The notes below the pieces were generated by a model. The model was not told the DNA's origin. It made no database searches and saw nothing but the letters and a program-made list of their open reading frames with translations. From the NCBI GenBank assembly GCA_034509735.1, contig JACGWO010000005.1, positions 29,728,479 to 29,792,478 of the forward strand: 64,000 nt of DNA. Direction: 5' to 3'. This document shows, piece by piece, positions 1 through 10,965 of the stretch (positions are counted from its first letter, which is position 1; every line of letters starts with the position of its first letter). Source of the stretch: Sesamum alatum. Taxonomy: Eukaryota > Streptophyta > Magnoliopsida > Lamiales > Pedaliaceae. Made by a program: the position numbers and the translations under genes.

Positions 1-151
1 TCCTATAGAATTCTTGAACCAGGAAGCTGACTTGAGTTTCTTTCTTGAATCTGGATAAAAACTACGAATGAACTAAGTTTGCTTCTAATTTATAGTAAAA
101 GAGAAACTGATTTCCTGATCAAAATTATTCTGACTGTGGTAAATGCTACAG

Positions 152-1094
152 TATGAGAAAGTGATGAAGTTCATCTCAACGGCTAAGGAGGAAGGTGCCA
201 CAATCTTACATGGGGGAGCACGACCTCAGGTAAAAACTTTCCCCCAAGTCTTTGGCTGCTTTTGAATTAGATTGTATAGATATTTAACTGAACCTGCGAT
301 TAACTTTTGCAGCATTTAAAGAAAGGCTTCTTTATTCAACCAACTATAATAACAGATGTGACAACCTCCATGCAAATCTGGAGAGAGGAAGTCTTCGGAC
401 CAGTTCTTTGTGTTAAAACCTTTGCAACTGAAGAAGAAGCTATTGAACTCGCAAATGACACCCAGTGAGTTCACTTTCACTCCTGCATTATGGCAATTAT
501 GAAATTTTGTAGCCTTTACTTACGGCCCAAATTTTTTACTTTTGGGGATTATCGTCTTCAGTTATGGTCTGGCTGCTGCTGTATTATCACAAGATCTGGA
601 AAGATGTGAACGGATGACTAAGGTGAGAGTGTTGTGCCCTTAAACTGGAATCTCGACAAATAAGGGTGATCCCAGAAAGATATTGGGACGAATATTCTGA
701 ATTTCTGTATCTTTAAATTTTGCAGGCTTTCCAAGCGGGCATTGTCTGGGTCAATTGCTCACAGCCGTGCTTCTCCCAAGCTCCCTGGGGAGGCAAAAAA
801 CGTAGTGGTTTTGGGCGTGAACTTGGAGAATGGTAACAACAATCTTTATCATTTCATACCATCAATTTATAATACAATGTTGATTATCTTCTGCATATTT
901 GACCACTTGGCTCACCTGCAACTGAGTCCCTTGTTTTATCGACTAAAAGAATAAAAAGAAGGATCAATCTTTGCTCGTATTAACTTTTGTTGTCTTTCCT
1001 CAGGGGACTCGACAACTACTTGAACGTGAAGCAGGTAACAGAGTACATTTCCAGTGACCCATGGGCTTGGTACAAGTCTCCCTCCAAGCTATGA
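152..1094 (+). CDS. ALDH10: Aminoaldehyde/betaine aldehyde dehydrogenase (ALDH10 family), 3' part of gene
   Basis: Five exons read in one continuous frame: 152-229, 313-464, 562-622, 726-832 and 1004-1094, all with GT..AG introns. They give the last 162 residues. Seen: the ALDH motif [10 protein letters not shown] in the second exon, then [19 protein letters not shown] and the ALDH10-type tail ending [12 protein letters not shown] before TGA at 1092-1094. The terminal SKL is a type 1 peroxisomal targeting signal, as known for many plant ALDH10 enzymes. The family oxidises aminoaldehydes from polyamine breakdown, and in some plants betaine aldehyde, with NAD+. The catalytic Cys and Glu exons lie upstream, outside the window, so 1-151 is intron. 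Whether it prefers betaine aldehyde cannot be judged from this part. Codons and splice sites look intact. Confidence 0.95.
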
Positions 1095-2835
1095 AAAGTT
1101 TCCCGATCCCAGATCCAGAACCTGCACGAACTTTGCTGCAGAAGTTTCTGAAACGGCAGGAATATACCACTGTTGAACAACAGATGTTTTTAATCTGTTA
1201 CAGTTCCTGTAAACACCATTCAGACAACAGAACATCTGAAAAAGAACATTCAGAATAAAAACCTCTTTTATTCTCTTCCATCCGAATATATCCTTTTCAT
1301 GCGATGATGTGGTTGAATTTCGTAGATATGAAACTAAGGTCTTGTTGGGATGTATTTCGATGTTGTTCATGTGAATTACACTTTGGTTTACGAGTTACTT
1401 ATATTCATTTTCTTCTGAGGTTTGGTCTAATTGTCACAACTGTTGGCTCATATGTTGAAAGTTATTCTGCCTGTCGTACTTGATCTACTAATAGCTCTTA
1501 GATCCTAATCCAAGGGCAAAACATGAATTGGATATATGTCAATGGATTTATTCAATAAGTTGTTTTTAGGTTACGTGAAATTTATGGTTGTTACTTGTTA
1601 CATGCCAAGAGAGAGATGTTACGTTAGTCGTCCATCCCTTGCATTTTTTTAATTATAAAACAAAGAATTGGGCAAAAATGTTCAACTTGCTAAGGTACAA
1701 CTTCAAGTAGTTGCACTTATGGAATGTGGGCAAAAATCGCGGAGTCTTAAGTTTAGCGGCTATGTATGGGACACTTTGTGGGAAAAAGAATTAAAAATCT
1801 TTAGAAATTGTTCCAATCTATTCCGTCTCAAGCCTACCCTTATCCTAACTAGGCTCTGAATCTGATACGTCTATTTTGATTTCGTTTTAATTGATTTTTT
1901 TAAATGGTAAATATTATTGATGCGTACCGGAATTCAACAACACTACAAAATATCGAGGGATCTTCACGAAAATTTCAAGATTGTATGTGTGACTAACCTG
2001 CAAAAAGGAGTTAGCACCCTTCCGATACTTAAGTTAGTAATGTTCTACTGATAAAATAAATGTGAAAACTCGAAATAAGTGAAAATAATTGTAAAATGGT
2101 GTTGTGAAGTGTTCAAGTGTGCAAAAATATGCTGAAAAATAGAGAGAAAAACGTGTGTAAGTGAAGCTGCAAAATAGAATGAAAGTTACTCGACAAATGA
2201 CTGTGCAATCAGTCATTTTATAATGGCCCGTGTGTCCGATTCTAGAGGAGTTACGTTGAGTGTCGTACGACGTCGAAAATCTTAGGGAATCAGCTATCTC
2301 CTCCAAAAAACTGCACATGAATAGGATAAGAATCGAGAGAGATATGATCGTTTGAATCAGCATTACCACATCTACCATGTTTTTCGAGAAAGTTGTTACC
2401 TGCTGAGAAAAAACCCAAATTTCAACTAATCCTCTGGAAATTTAGATGAGATTTTTAGTATGACGTGGTTCCACGTGTTGGCCACCTGTGCGATGTGAAA
2501 TCCTAACTATTCAATGACTAGGCTTGCCGTACGAGACTTTTTCGTGGGCTTGCTAGGTCAGTAATTACAAAAAAAACTTTGTGGATAAATGACTTATTGT
2601 CTTTGGGTTTAAATGAGTTTGGCCTGCTGGGCTGCCTTGCTTGGAGGCCTATTCTTAGCTTTTGGACTTACCAAGTAAATTTTAAGCGGCATCAATTATT
2701 ATATCAAAATATGTAAGAGGTATTACCATGATCAAGATGCAGTTTATTATAATTACAAATATTATTTTAGATAAATTATGAACAAGTTCGAAGTAGGTCT
2801 TGCGCAAGACCCAAAATTCGTTCCGAACGCCGGAC
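1095..2835. other. ALDH10 3' UTR and intergenic DNA, no gene seen
   Basis: The first few hundred bases after the ALDH10 stop are AT-rich and probably its 3' UTR, with AATAAA-like runs near 1252-1258. The rest shows no exon-like coding. A minus-strand open frame at 2034-2378 is low-complexity and hydrophobic from base composition and is not called. Around 1990-2040 there is a short stretch (GGAGTTAGCACCCTTCCGAT) that looks like a dispersed plant repeat, but no ends or target duplication could be found. Confidence 0.5.
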
Positions 2836-2837
2836 AA

Positions 2838-3625
2838 TTATTGATTTATTTAGTTAATTTTTGATATTGATGCTACATACCCTAGTCATCAAAATAATAT
2901 AAATAATTATATTTTCTAAGAGAAAAGAAAAAAAAAATAATAATTATAATTGTATTTCTAAGTTGAAGGGGTTTAAGTTTGCAGTGTTTCAAGTTTGAAG
3001 TTCAAACCACCAACAAGGCGCGGTTGCTGATAGCAACCCCACCTCCGCCCGCCACCGGTGTTCTACTGGTAGAAAACGTCATCCACACAAACCTGCAGAA
3101 CTGAGCTCCGCGCCGCCGTCCGCCACCTCAGCGACCGCGGCCGCTACTCCGCCTCAAAATGATAAGACTCGGAACCCCTTAAAAAACCCATCTTTCTTCA
3201 CGCCGAAAATTTTTCGCCATTAATTCAAAAAGCCCACCTTTTATTTGTTTGATTTTTCAAGATCTTTGGTTATTGCTTGAAGGGCAGCGGAGCAATTGAT
3301 GGGAACAGAGCAAGACCCCTCGATGCACACTCCCCCACACACTAGATTCCAGCGCGGCAGCTCCAGTATCCGCCGCCGTGGACTCCTCCGCCACCCCTTC
3401 CGGTGGGGTGTCCTATGTTGCCACCCCATCGATGGTGGGGGCCGAGGAGTACGATTATGATCGATTGATAGTGATTTCTATTTGTTGGCCAAGTCTTACT
3501 TTGACTGCTCATGTGCTCCGGGACTAGACTGGGAAGAAAACTGTGTTCTGTTCCTGCCTGCTATGCACTTTATTTGGTTGGTCTCTGTCATACTTCTGCA
3601 TTATTTTGATGAGTTGAGAGATAGA
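2838..3625 (+). pseudogene. Dead duplicate of the APC8 5' region (5' flank, exon 1, intron 1, exon 2)
   Basis: This stretch aligns by eye with 33540-34465, which holds the 5' flank and first two exons of the intact APC8 gene. The duplicate has lost its start codon (AAAATGTC to AAAACGTC near 3077-3084) and its first splice donor (TGGTAAGA to TGATAAGA near 3160). It has deletions of about 110 bp (5' UTR) and of about 22 and 21 bp in exon 2, plus a 1-bp deletion in the run GATCGATTGAT. Exon 2 is recognisable to its end (CACTTTATTTG followed by GTTGGT near 3573) and homology stops just inside intron 2. It cannot make APC8. Promoter-proximal sequence is kept, so transcription is possible but untested. 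Confidence 0.9.
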
Positions 3626-3644
3626 GATTCGAGCTTTGTTGATT

Positions 3645-3695
3645 GTCCCACATCGACAGTTGAAGAAAGAGCAGATGAAGTAAGGATTGTATAAG
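3645..3695 (+). promoter_or_regulatory. Plant snRNA promoter: USE and TATA box of the U12 gene
   Basis: GTCCCACATCG at 3645-3655 matches the plant upstream sequence element (RTCCCACATCG). A TATA box (TATAAG) lies at 3690-3695. The gap from the end of the USE to the TATA start is 34 bp, the spacing known for RNA polymerase II snRNA genes. Polymerase III snRNA genes such as U6 have about one helical turn less. The TATA start is 32 bp before the predicted 5' end of the RNA at 3722. The USE lies about 20 bp past the end of the APC8-like duplicate. Confidence 0.9.
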
Positions 3696-3721
3696 ATATT
3701 GGGTGTGGACTACATGAAAAC

Positions 3722-3876
3722 TTGCCTTAAACTAATGAGTAAGGAAAACAAAGCGGGCGGTGAGAACCGGCCGCCGCACCTGATATCGGTGCAAGAATTT
3801 ATGGAGGGGTGATAGGCTGGCCGAGCGTTGACGCTGCTTACTTTGCAGAACTCGCTTGCGCGGGCCTCCCACTCAC
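3722..3876 (+). ncRNA. U12: U12 spliceosomal snRNA (minor, U12-dependent spliceosome)
   Basis: The 5' region TGCCTTAAACTAATGAGTAA followed by GGAAAA is the near-invariant U12 5' segment, which holds the branch-site recognition sequence GTAAGGA. Downstream, a GC-rich stem-loop (GCGGGCGGT/ACCGGCCGC) is followed by a perfect hairpin GCACC-TGATATC-GGTGC. Then comes an Sm-like site AATTTATGG near 3788-3796, with A where a T is usual. The 3' stem-loop has CTGC-TTACTTT-GCAG at 3835-3849; the loop UACUUU corresponds to the element bound by the U11/U12-65K protein. U12 pairs with U6atac and with the branch site of U12-type introns. The 3' end is not certain: the last stem closes near 3870, and an end up to about 3895 is possible. 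Promoter and RNA both look intact, so the gene is probably functional. Confidence 0.93.
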
Positions 3877-3994
3877 CCACCCCCCTAATTCTCAGTTCTT
3901 ATGCTTTGTATTTCTTATTTGTTATTATTGAATCCGTAATTTGTAATAAGTTTAGGGAATTGTTATATTATGTACAGAAATTGAAAAATATGTA

Positions 3995-4455
3995 GGGTAA
4001 ATTACAATATCTCACTTGAGGTTTTGAAAAATTAGAAATTGAAAAATATTTAGGGTAAATTACAATATTTCATTTGAGGTTATGAAAAATTACAAATATC
4101 CTTTTGAAATTCTGAAGTTTGTAACCGTAAAATAAATAATCTATTTTCATTCATTTTTATGGGTGAGTTGAACAAATTCTCTGTATTAAATTATTTTTAT
4201 TTAATTTTTAAAATTTTGTTTGGATTACGATGTGGCGAAGAGAGGTTTTTTAAGTTTTTATATGGAGGAGCAATAATGCAATTTGCCTTGATCGATTTTT
4301 TTTATAATTTTAATAAATATTCAAGGACAAAATGGTCAATTTCAAGCTTTTTGTTAAAAATTTCAAACTTTAGGAAGGTATTTTGTAATTCTTCAAACAA
4401 CGAGGGGGTATATGTAATTATACCAAATCTTAGGGGAGACAGATGTAATTTACCC
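3995..4455. repeat. MITE-like dispersed repeat, family 1, copy 1
   Basis: Begins GGGTAAATTACAATATCTC and ends with the inverted counterpart ATGTAATTTACCC. A second copy of the same family lies at 39550-39980, alike over the whole length by eye. The left end is partly duplicated here: GGGTAAATTACAATAT starts at 3995 and again at 4053. No coding sequence. No target duplication was found. Confidence 0.7.
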
Positions 4456-4499
4456 AAATATGTATGTGTTTGTGATGCAAGATTAAACTGAAAATATTA

Positions 4500-4788
4500 T
4501 TTTTTTTTTTTGAAGTGAAAGCGATGAAATATTATTAAAAACTGAAACAAATTTGTTACAATTCGTCATATCGATATCAATATCTGAATAAAAACAATTA
4601 CAACAACTATACCCTGATCAATCAACAGTCTAAACAATTAAACCTACATCCAAACACCTACTGATTACAGTAGAAAAACCTTCACCTACTATACAGTAGA
4701 ACAATATCCCACACATTCGATGGGGTTCGAACCCATGACCTCAACGTCATGGGGCTTCAGCTTCGCTAACTAAGCTATATTCAAGTGT
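4500..4788 (-). mobile_element. tRNA-derived SINE with poly(A) tail
   Basis: Read on the minus strand, it starts near 4788. It has a box A-like TAGCTTAGTTAGCGAAGC and a box B-like GGGTTCGAACCCC spaced as in a tRNA. A body of about 200 bp unrelated to tRNA follows, and it ends in a 12-base A run (T run at 4500-4512 on the plus strand). It is flanked by an 11-bp direct repeat with one mismatch: TGAAAATATTA at 4489-4499 and TGAAAACATTA at 4789-4799. Internal Pol III promoter, A tail and target duplication together make a SINE copied by a LINE-type reverse transcriptase. The TSD has barely diverged, so the insertion is not very old. Confidence 0.85.
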
Positions 4789-5224
4789 TGAAAACATTAA
4801 TTATTTGGTATCTAATAATTATACAAAATTGTGTTTCGTTGAGAGATTTAAAAAATAAGTTGGAAAATTTATCAGTTTATTTAGGAACAAATAATTAGAT
4901 ATTAGTAAATTTTTTTAAATTATGTGAAAATCAGTTGAAACAAAATTTTTAAGTTTTAAAAGTGTTGAAATTCATGTAGACCGTTTGTAATAAGCAGTGA
5001 AATGTAAAAACTTACAGGTCAAAACGTGGTTATAATATAAAATGAAAATGTGTTTGGGCTTTAATGGTATTAAGTGTTTGTTCTCATGTATAAAAATACA
5101 AGATAGAATCAAAATATTCTAAGAGTCTTTTATACGAAAAAACGTGAGGGATGGATTTTTACGGAAAAGACGTAATAATGGGTGGTTTTTGAACTTTATG
5201 GTCCAATTTCATAGAAGGAGGCCT

Positions 5225-8200
5225 GATCAGATATGATCCCACAGTTCAAAATAGTATATAATTGGACCATACGAAGAACGAACCATAATGTCCTTGGTCA
5301 ACTTGAACCTAATTTTGTAGGGGCAATGATCAAAATGCCCATCCATATATATGAACGGTCAAGTGATGACGATATATTTTTGAACAAGAATTTAAGTAAA
5401 AAAGATTTAATTTACAAATTGAGGAGGGTAATGAAGAAGAAATTGAAAAAAGCATAATTTCAGATTGAAATTGATGAAGAAAATGAAAACTGGTTTAATG
5501 ATGATGGTGAAAATGATGAACTTGAGAGCTTGCGTAATTCTGATAATGAAGATTCACAACTAAAACATGATTTTTTTTTAAAGAATCAACAAACATTAAG
5601 ACATGTGAATTGGTTGTTGGGATGAAATTTCATAATGCACAACATTTCATGGAACTTTTGAGAGACTGGTGCATTAGGAAAGAGTTTGATATTGAATACA
5701 TAAGAAATCAGAAAACAAGGGTGACTGAAAAATATTAATTTGAGGGTTGTAATTGGAGGATTCATGTCTCCCCAAGGGGAAATAACACTTTTTGTCACGT
5801 AACTTAGGACCTTCCAACTTTTAAAAAGTAGTACTTTTGGTCCCATGCCACCTTTCCGTTAAATTTTTTTAATGAAAAACACCACATGCTTGCATAGCAC
5901 GTGGCCATTAGGGCCTTTACATTTTTGGTCGCATATGTTATGGGATTCTCATTTTTGATCTCATATGTTATGAGATTCTTACTTTTGGTCCCATATGTTA
6001 TGAAATTTCACTTTTGATCCCATAACTTTCAAAAAGTAATACTTTTGGTCCCATGCACTTAACGGTCACGTGGCACTTTCCGTTAAATATCTAACAGAAA
6101 GTGTCATGGGATTGAAAGTGCTACTTTTTGAAAGTTACAGGATCAAAAGTGAGAATTCTGTATCCAATGGGACAAAAAGTGGAAAGGCTCTAAGTTATGG
6201 AGTGAAAAACGATATTTCCCACCTCCCCAGTGATGAAAGATGAATTTCAAATTCAATGCATACAAGAGGCTCACACATGTGCCAAAACATATGGTGACAA
6301 GCTTGCAAAAGCTTCATATCTAGCCAAAAGGATGGAATTTGCAATTAGAGATCATCCAAACATTCCAATTCAACGACTGAAAAGATCATTTTTTTTTTTA
6401 AAAAAAAAGCAGGGTTGAAGTGAGTAAACCAAAAATTCAAAGGGTTAGAAGGAAGGTAGTTTAAAAAAATATGAGGGCCAGATTCTATTCAATATGAAAA
6501 TTGTGGGATTATTGTGAGCCAGTGAGGAAATTTAACCTTGACAACTAGTTGATTGTTAGGAAAGTTGGCGGTTCAGAACCAACAATGGACTGACATCGCG
6601 AAAACTAAAAATGTGCAGGACCAAAATGCTACCTTGAAAAATTAAAGAACGAAAACGCCAAATGACCCAAGTTACAAGACTAAAAGTGCATTTAACCGAA
6701 CCTGTTATGGTGGGCAGTTGCTGTAAGGAGGGATGAGAATGACAACATGATTCCCATTGCCATGACTGTAATTTAGATAGAAAACAGGAAAAATTGGTCT
6801 TGGTTTCAGGGGGAATTGCTAGATGATATAGGAGGGTTGGGAACTTCCATGTGGTCTTTCATTTCTTATAAGCAGAAAGGCTTCGTTCAGGCCTTAAAAG
6901 ATCTTGTGCCCAATTTTGAACATAGATTTTGCCTTAGGCATATGTATGAGAATTTCAAAATGAAATTGAAATCCCAAGAACTAAAATAATTCTTCTGAAA
7001 AGCTGCATCAACAACAAACAAAAGGAATTTTAAAAGATTCATGAATTTTTTTTAAAGAAATTGACCCCAAAAAGAAACCTGAAGTTGCGACAGCCTTTGA
7101 ATGGATGAAAAAATAAATCCAGAACATTGGTGTAGGGTTTTTTCCCCTTTGCATAGTAAATGTGACATACTGGTGAATAATCTTTGTGAATGCTTCAATA
7201 ATTACACACTTGATGCTAGAGATAAGCCAATAATCACAATGTTTGAATAGATTAGAACTAAATTGATGACAAGATTGTAACAAAAGAGGCAAGGGATGGT
7301 GAAGTTTAACGGAGAAATTTGCCCTAATGTTCTAAAGAAAATCAAAAAGCAACAGTTAATGGTTAGGAATTATTTTACAATGTGGTGTGAGATGGATGGA
7401 CATGTGTGCAATATCTCCAAAAGGGTTTCAATTGATGAGTATGTTGATATTTATTACAAAAAATCAACATACTTAAGGGTTTATGGGAAGATAATCCATG
7501 TTGTTCCGGGGGAAAAGACTACATTCAAACCACTTATGAACCCCTAAAACGATCAAGAGTTCAAATAAAAAGGGGTTGACCAAAGAAGCTTATAGGAGGG
7601 GTCCGGGTGAGGTGAAAACCACTTCTATAAGAAAGGGTCTGACACATACTTGCATCAAGTGCTTGGAGAGAGGGCACAACAAGGGCAGTTGAAAGAATCC
7701 ACCACATCCAAAGTCAAAGTTTTACAAGGTGAGGTTAATTAAATACATTACAACCATTGTTAATCTGTTCCCCCGCCCCCCCTAAATTCTGTTCTATTTG
7801 AAATTCTCATTTGCAGGGCAATAATCAAGAGGAAATACCTATCCAAGGTTCCAAAATCCCTCCAACAAGCCAAGAGCATGAGTTGCCATCTCTGCTTACA
7901 AGAGCAACCAAGGTAAATTAGTACTTAATATATTTCTTATGAACAATTAGTTATTATTTATTAATCAATCAACACATTATTGAACTTCAGAAGCAAAGAA
8001 AAAAAAGAGGAATAACTGCACAAACATTGCCAAGAAGCACATGCACACCTGTTACTGTAGTAAGTATTTTTTTGTCTACAAAATTCTTTTCTTTTTGCAC
8101 TTTTTTTTCCCCTAAAATATTTACCTTTTGTAATGCAGAATCAACCAACAGCAGGACCATCTGCAACAACACAACCCACAAGAAAACTTGCATCTGATGT

Positions 8201-8320
8201 AAGTTTTACAAAAATTAACTGTTAAACCTTGTTTTTGATTTTTCTGATTGTGCATCTAATTCCTTGTATTTTACTTGTTCCAACAGGAAATTGGATATCA
8301 AGGACCTTGAAATACTACTT
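5225..8320 (+). pseudogene. Decayed Mutator-like (MuDR/MULE) transposase gene
   Basis: Pieces of a MULE transposase can be followed in order through several frames. At 5365-5560 there is an acidic DDIFLNKNLSKKDLI region like the one in the second MULE at 59.7 kb. At 5600-5775 there is an N-terminal DNA-binding part (WRIHVSP). After a MITE the frame resumes (DEFQIQCIQEAHTCAKTYG) at 6236. At 6730-6990 comes the transposase core (HRFCLRHMYENFKMKL). At 7390-7545 lies the region with YLRVYGKIIHVVPG. At 7640-7700 there is a zinc knuckle (CIKCLERGHNKGS, last Cys lost). Small 3' exons follow to about 8320. Many stops and frameshifts make it dead. No terminal inverted repeats were found. Confidence 0.85.
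5775..6222. mobile_element. MITE inserted in the MULE pseudogene
   Basis: Ends are inverted: left GGGGAAATAACACTTTTTGT, right (reverse complement) GGGAAATATCGTTTTTCACT. The flanks repeat CTCCCCA (5768-5774 and 6223-6229), 7 bp exact and 9 bp with two mismatches. Joining the flanks at this repeat restores the MULE reading frame (IHVSP to MKDEF), which proves an insertion. The interior holds several copies of the phrase CTTTTGGTCCCAT in both directions. There is no coding sequence. TIR length and TSD suggest a Mutator-type MITE. Confidence 0.8.
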
Positions 8321-8681
8321 TGATGGGGGAAAATGCTGCAACAAGATCAAGTAGAAAAAAAAGGCCTACAACTCCCAAGTTTTGGAAAGAATCAAGGAGA
8401 GGTCCAAGAAAAAGCCATGGAGGCCATGAGACATTTTCAGAATTAGTTATTTGTAATTTTGTAGGCCTTACAATTTGGATCTGTTTGGATGTTGTTTCAT
8501 GTACATTTTAGCTACTTTAAAATAAGCTAGTTCTTTAAAACATACAATGTTTTTTTTTTTTTTTTTTGGCTTAGAATGTATATCAGTAGCTTGTAATTTT
8601 CGCTTAAATGTATATCTGCAAGTTGTAATTTTGTCTTAAAATGCTTTAGAATGTACATTTTCAGAATTCTGGCAGACCAAT
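8321..8681. other. 3' trailer of the decayed MULE, no gene seen
   Basis: AT-rich sequence after the last MULE-like exon, with a long T run near 8551-8568. The junction to the next element (CACTA-A) is near 8680 but has no recognisable terminus. Confidence 0.45.
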
Positions 8682-9815
8682 TTGCTCAATGAAATTAGGC
8701 GTTTTCTTTTTTGCATATTTCTAGTAATTTTACAGCATTTCCATCGTATGTTGTATAGAGGTGAAGATGCCATGCTTAATGCATTTGAAATATGTCGTAC
8801 TTCAAGACACAAGAAAAGTGATGGAACGATAGCTTCTAAGCAAATGTGTTACTTCCCTTTGAAACCACGGTTGCAAAAATTATTCATGTCATCACATACA
8901 TCTTCACTTATGAGATGACATGCAGAAGGGCGAGTGATGATGGAAAAGTTAGGTACCCAGGTGATTCTTTTGCTTGGAAGGATTTTGATAAGAAAAATAT
9001 TCCCTTTGCTAGTGATAGCCGTAATATCAGATTAGGGCTAGCTATTAATGGATTTAGCCCTTTCAAGATGATGAACATTAGCCACAGTACATGGCCTATT
9101 TAATTCCATATAATTTGTCTCCATTGGCATGCATGAAAAAAGGCAACCTTTTATTATCTATACTTATCGATGGTCCTAAAGGTCATGGGAACATGATAGA
9201 TATATATTTGCAACCATTGATTGAGGAATTAAAAAAGCTATGGGAAGATGGAGTTAAATCTTATGATGTATTGAAGAATGAAATGTTTATTTTGAAGGCA
9301 GCTTTAATGTCGACTATCAGTGACTTGCCTGGTTATTCAATACTCTCAAGATGGGGTATCAAAACTGATTAAAGGATGTCCATGTTGTGGAATGCAAACG
9401 ATGTGTCGGAGATTAGAGATTGTACATAAGTATTCATATATTTATCATCGCCGGTTTTTAAATGGAAGGCACAACTTTTGTAGAGATGCAAGGTCATTCG
9501 ACAGTACCGTCGAATGAGGTGTTGCACCAAAAATATTGTCAGGAGTAGAAGTGTTGCAACAATTAGACTCCAATGGTGTTCTTACAGAGTATAAAAAGGA
9601 AGATCTAAGAAAGAGATTCAGGGGAGATTATGACGCTGACAATCATAGATATCGGAAAAAGAGAAGTATCTTTTTTGAATTGCCTTACTGGAAGTACAAT
9701 ATGATATGTCACAATCTTGATGTCATGCATATCGAAAAGAATGTATGTGACAATGTGATTTTACATTGTTAAATGTTAAAGGTAAGACTAAAAGACAACT
9801 TGAATGCTCGGTTGA
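8682..9815 (+). pseudogene. CACTA-A: TNP2-type transposase remnant, part 1
   Basis: Fragments of an En/Spm TNP2 transposase in shifting frames: YRGEDAMLNAFEICRTSRHK, then ASKQMCYFPLKPRLQKLFMS, NIRLGLAINGFSPFKMMNIS, YNLSPLACMKKGNLLLSILI and IDIYLQPLIEELKKLWEDG. The diagnostic CHNLDVMHIEKNVCDN follows near 9710-9760. It breaks off at about 9815 in the segment KDNLNAR, where the copia-like element begins. The transposase resumes at 30172. Several stops and frameshifts show an old element. Its 5' end has been lost. Confidence 0.88.
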
Positions 9816-10149
9816 GTCTATTAATCGGTTGATTAGGTCGGGTCTAACGCCCGAATAACGTGATTCGCTTGGAGTCCTCAGGATCACGTAAAAGGGTGAG
9901 GCAATTATCTTGGGAATCTCGTGGAACGAGAATGGTATGGAATACCTCCCATTGGTTGTTTCCCATGCAAATCGTAAAAGCGGGGTATGGGAAGATCGTT
10001 GTGGATCCCGAGCCCACTAGGAAAGCATTTCTCGAAAATAGCTTTTGAGAGTGCCGTGTTTTCGTAGAAATAGTGGGAGAGGTTAAGGACTAAAGACCCA
10101 GACTTAACCAAAATTTTACTTCATTCTGCTTATTATTTTCTGCTTTATA

Positions 10150-10965
10150 TATTGTGAATGTCTAAGTATCCACCAAACACATCACTAAGAGGCTTATTAA
10201 ATAGGAACCAACTACACGAATTGACTGTGAAATCTTAAGATGGTCTTAGATTTCCAGAACCATAACTCACATACCGGATGAGGACGTTCCTCAGCCCTTG
10301 CCGTAGGGGTCGACAACTAAAGCAATGCTTGGCGTTCAAAAGTTGAAGGACGACTACCGGCAAGTAGGATATAATGATGTTGGCTCAACTATGCTTCGTT
10401 TGCATCATGTCTATATGGTTCCGGACCAACATATAGGGTATAATGCAATGAAGGAATTTTTTAAGCTAAGATGACGGAGGGGATGTCTGTACAAAGAACA
10501 TAGAGTGATGATGCAATCCTTAGTGGAGAAGCTCAAAAGATCTCCATATCAGTCTTGAAATAGAGACGTACATTGACATGATCCTTCAGTCTCTTCCTTC
10601 CTCCTACGAACCATTAATTATCAACATGAATGAGCTTAGAGAAGATCTTCATAGGTTGGTAATTGTGTTGGTCTAGTATGAGGCAACGATTGCAAAATCT
10701 GCGCCGTCGGTACTTGTAGGGGAGGTTTCAACCTCCATAGCGAAAGGCAAGGGTGCCAGACGCTAAAATAGGAAGAAGGGTAAGGAGACATCAACTATTA
10801 AGCACTTCAAGTGCTGATCCTTTACAGCACAAGGTGGAGGTAAAGGAAAGAACAAAAGATTCAAGTAGTCAAGTTCATAGATTTCTAAGAACGTAAGCAT
10901 TTACTGCCGTAAAGAGGGCCATTGGAAAAGGGAGTATCCGAAATCCCTCTCCAATGTAGGTAAAA
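10150..10965 (+). pseudogene. Copia-type gag remnant
   Basis: Translated pieces resemble the gag of Ty1/copia elements. They include the span ETYIDMILQSLPSSYEPLII, then SAPSVLVGEV and basic GKGKNKRFK. A zinc-knuckle remnant (YCRKEGHWKREYPKS near 10900-10942) keeps the GHWKRE core but has Tyr in place of the last Cys. Stops and frameshifts run through it. The first recognisable part is at the ATGTCTAAG near 10158. Confidence 0.7.

Noticed and set aside
2034..2378. Minus-strand open frame of 114 codons
   Set aside because: Hydrophobic, AT-driven composition, no domain, no splice or codon support; likely chance in a repeat-like stretch.
3241..3694. Separate small genes at 3241-3429 and 3482-3694
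   Set aside because: Both are shadows in the decayed APC8 duplicate and run into the U12 promoter.
4690..4770. tRNA gene on the minus strand
   Set aside because: A and B boxes are present, but the acceptor and anticodon stems do not pair and the sequence continues into a SINE body with A tail and TSD.
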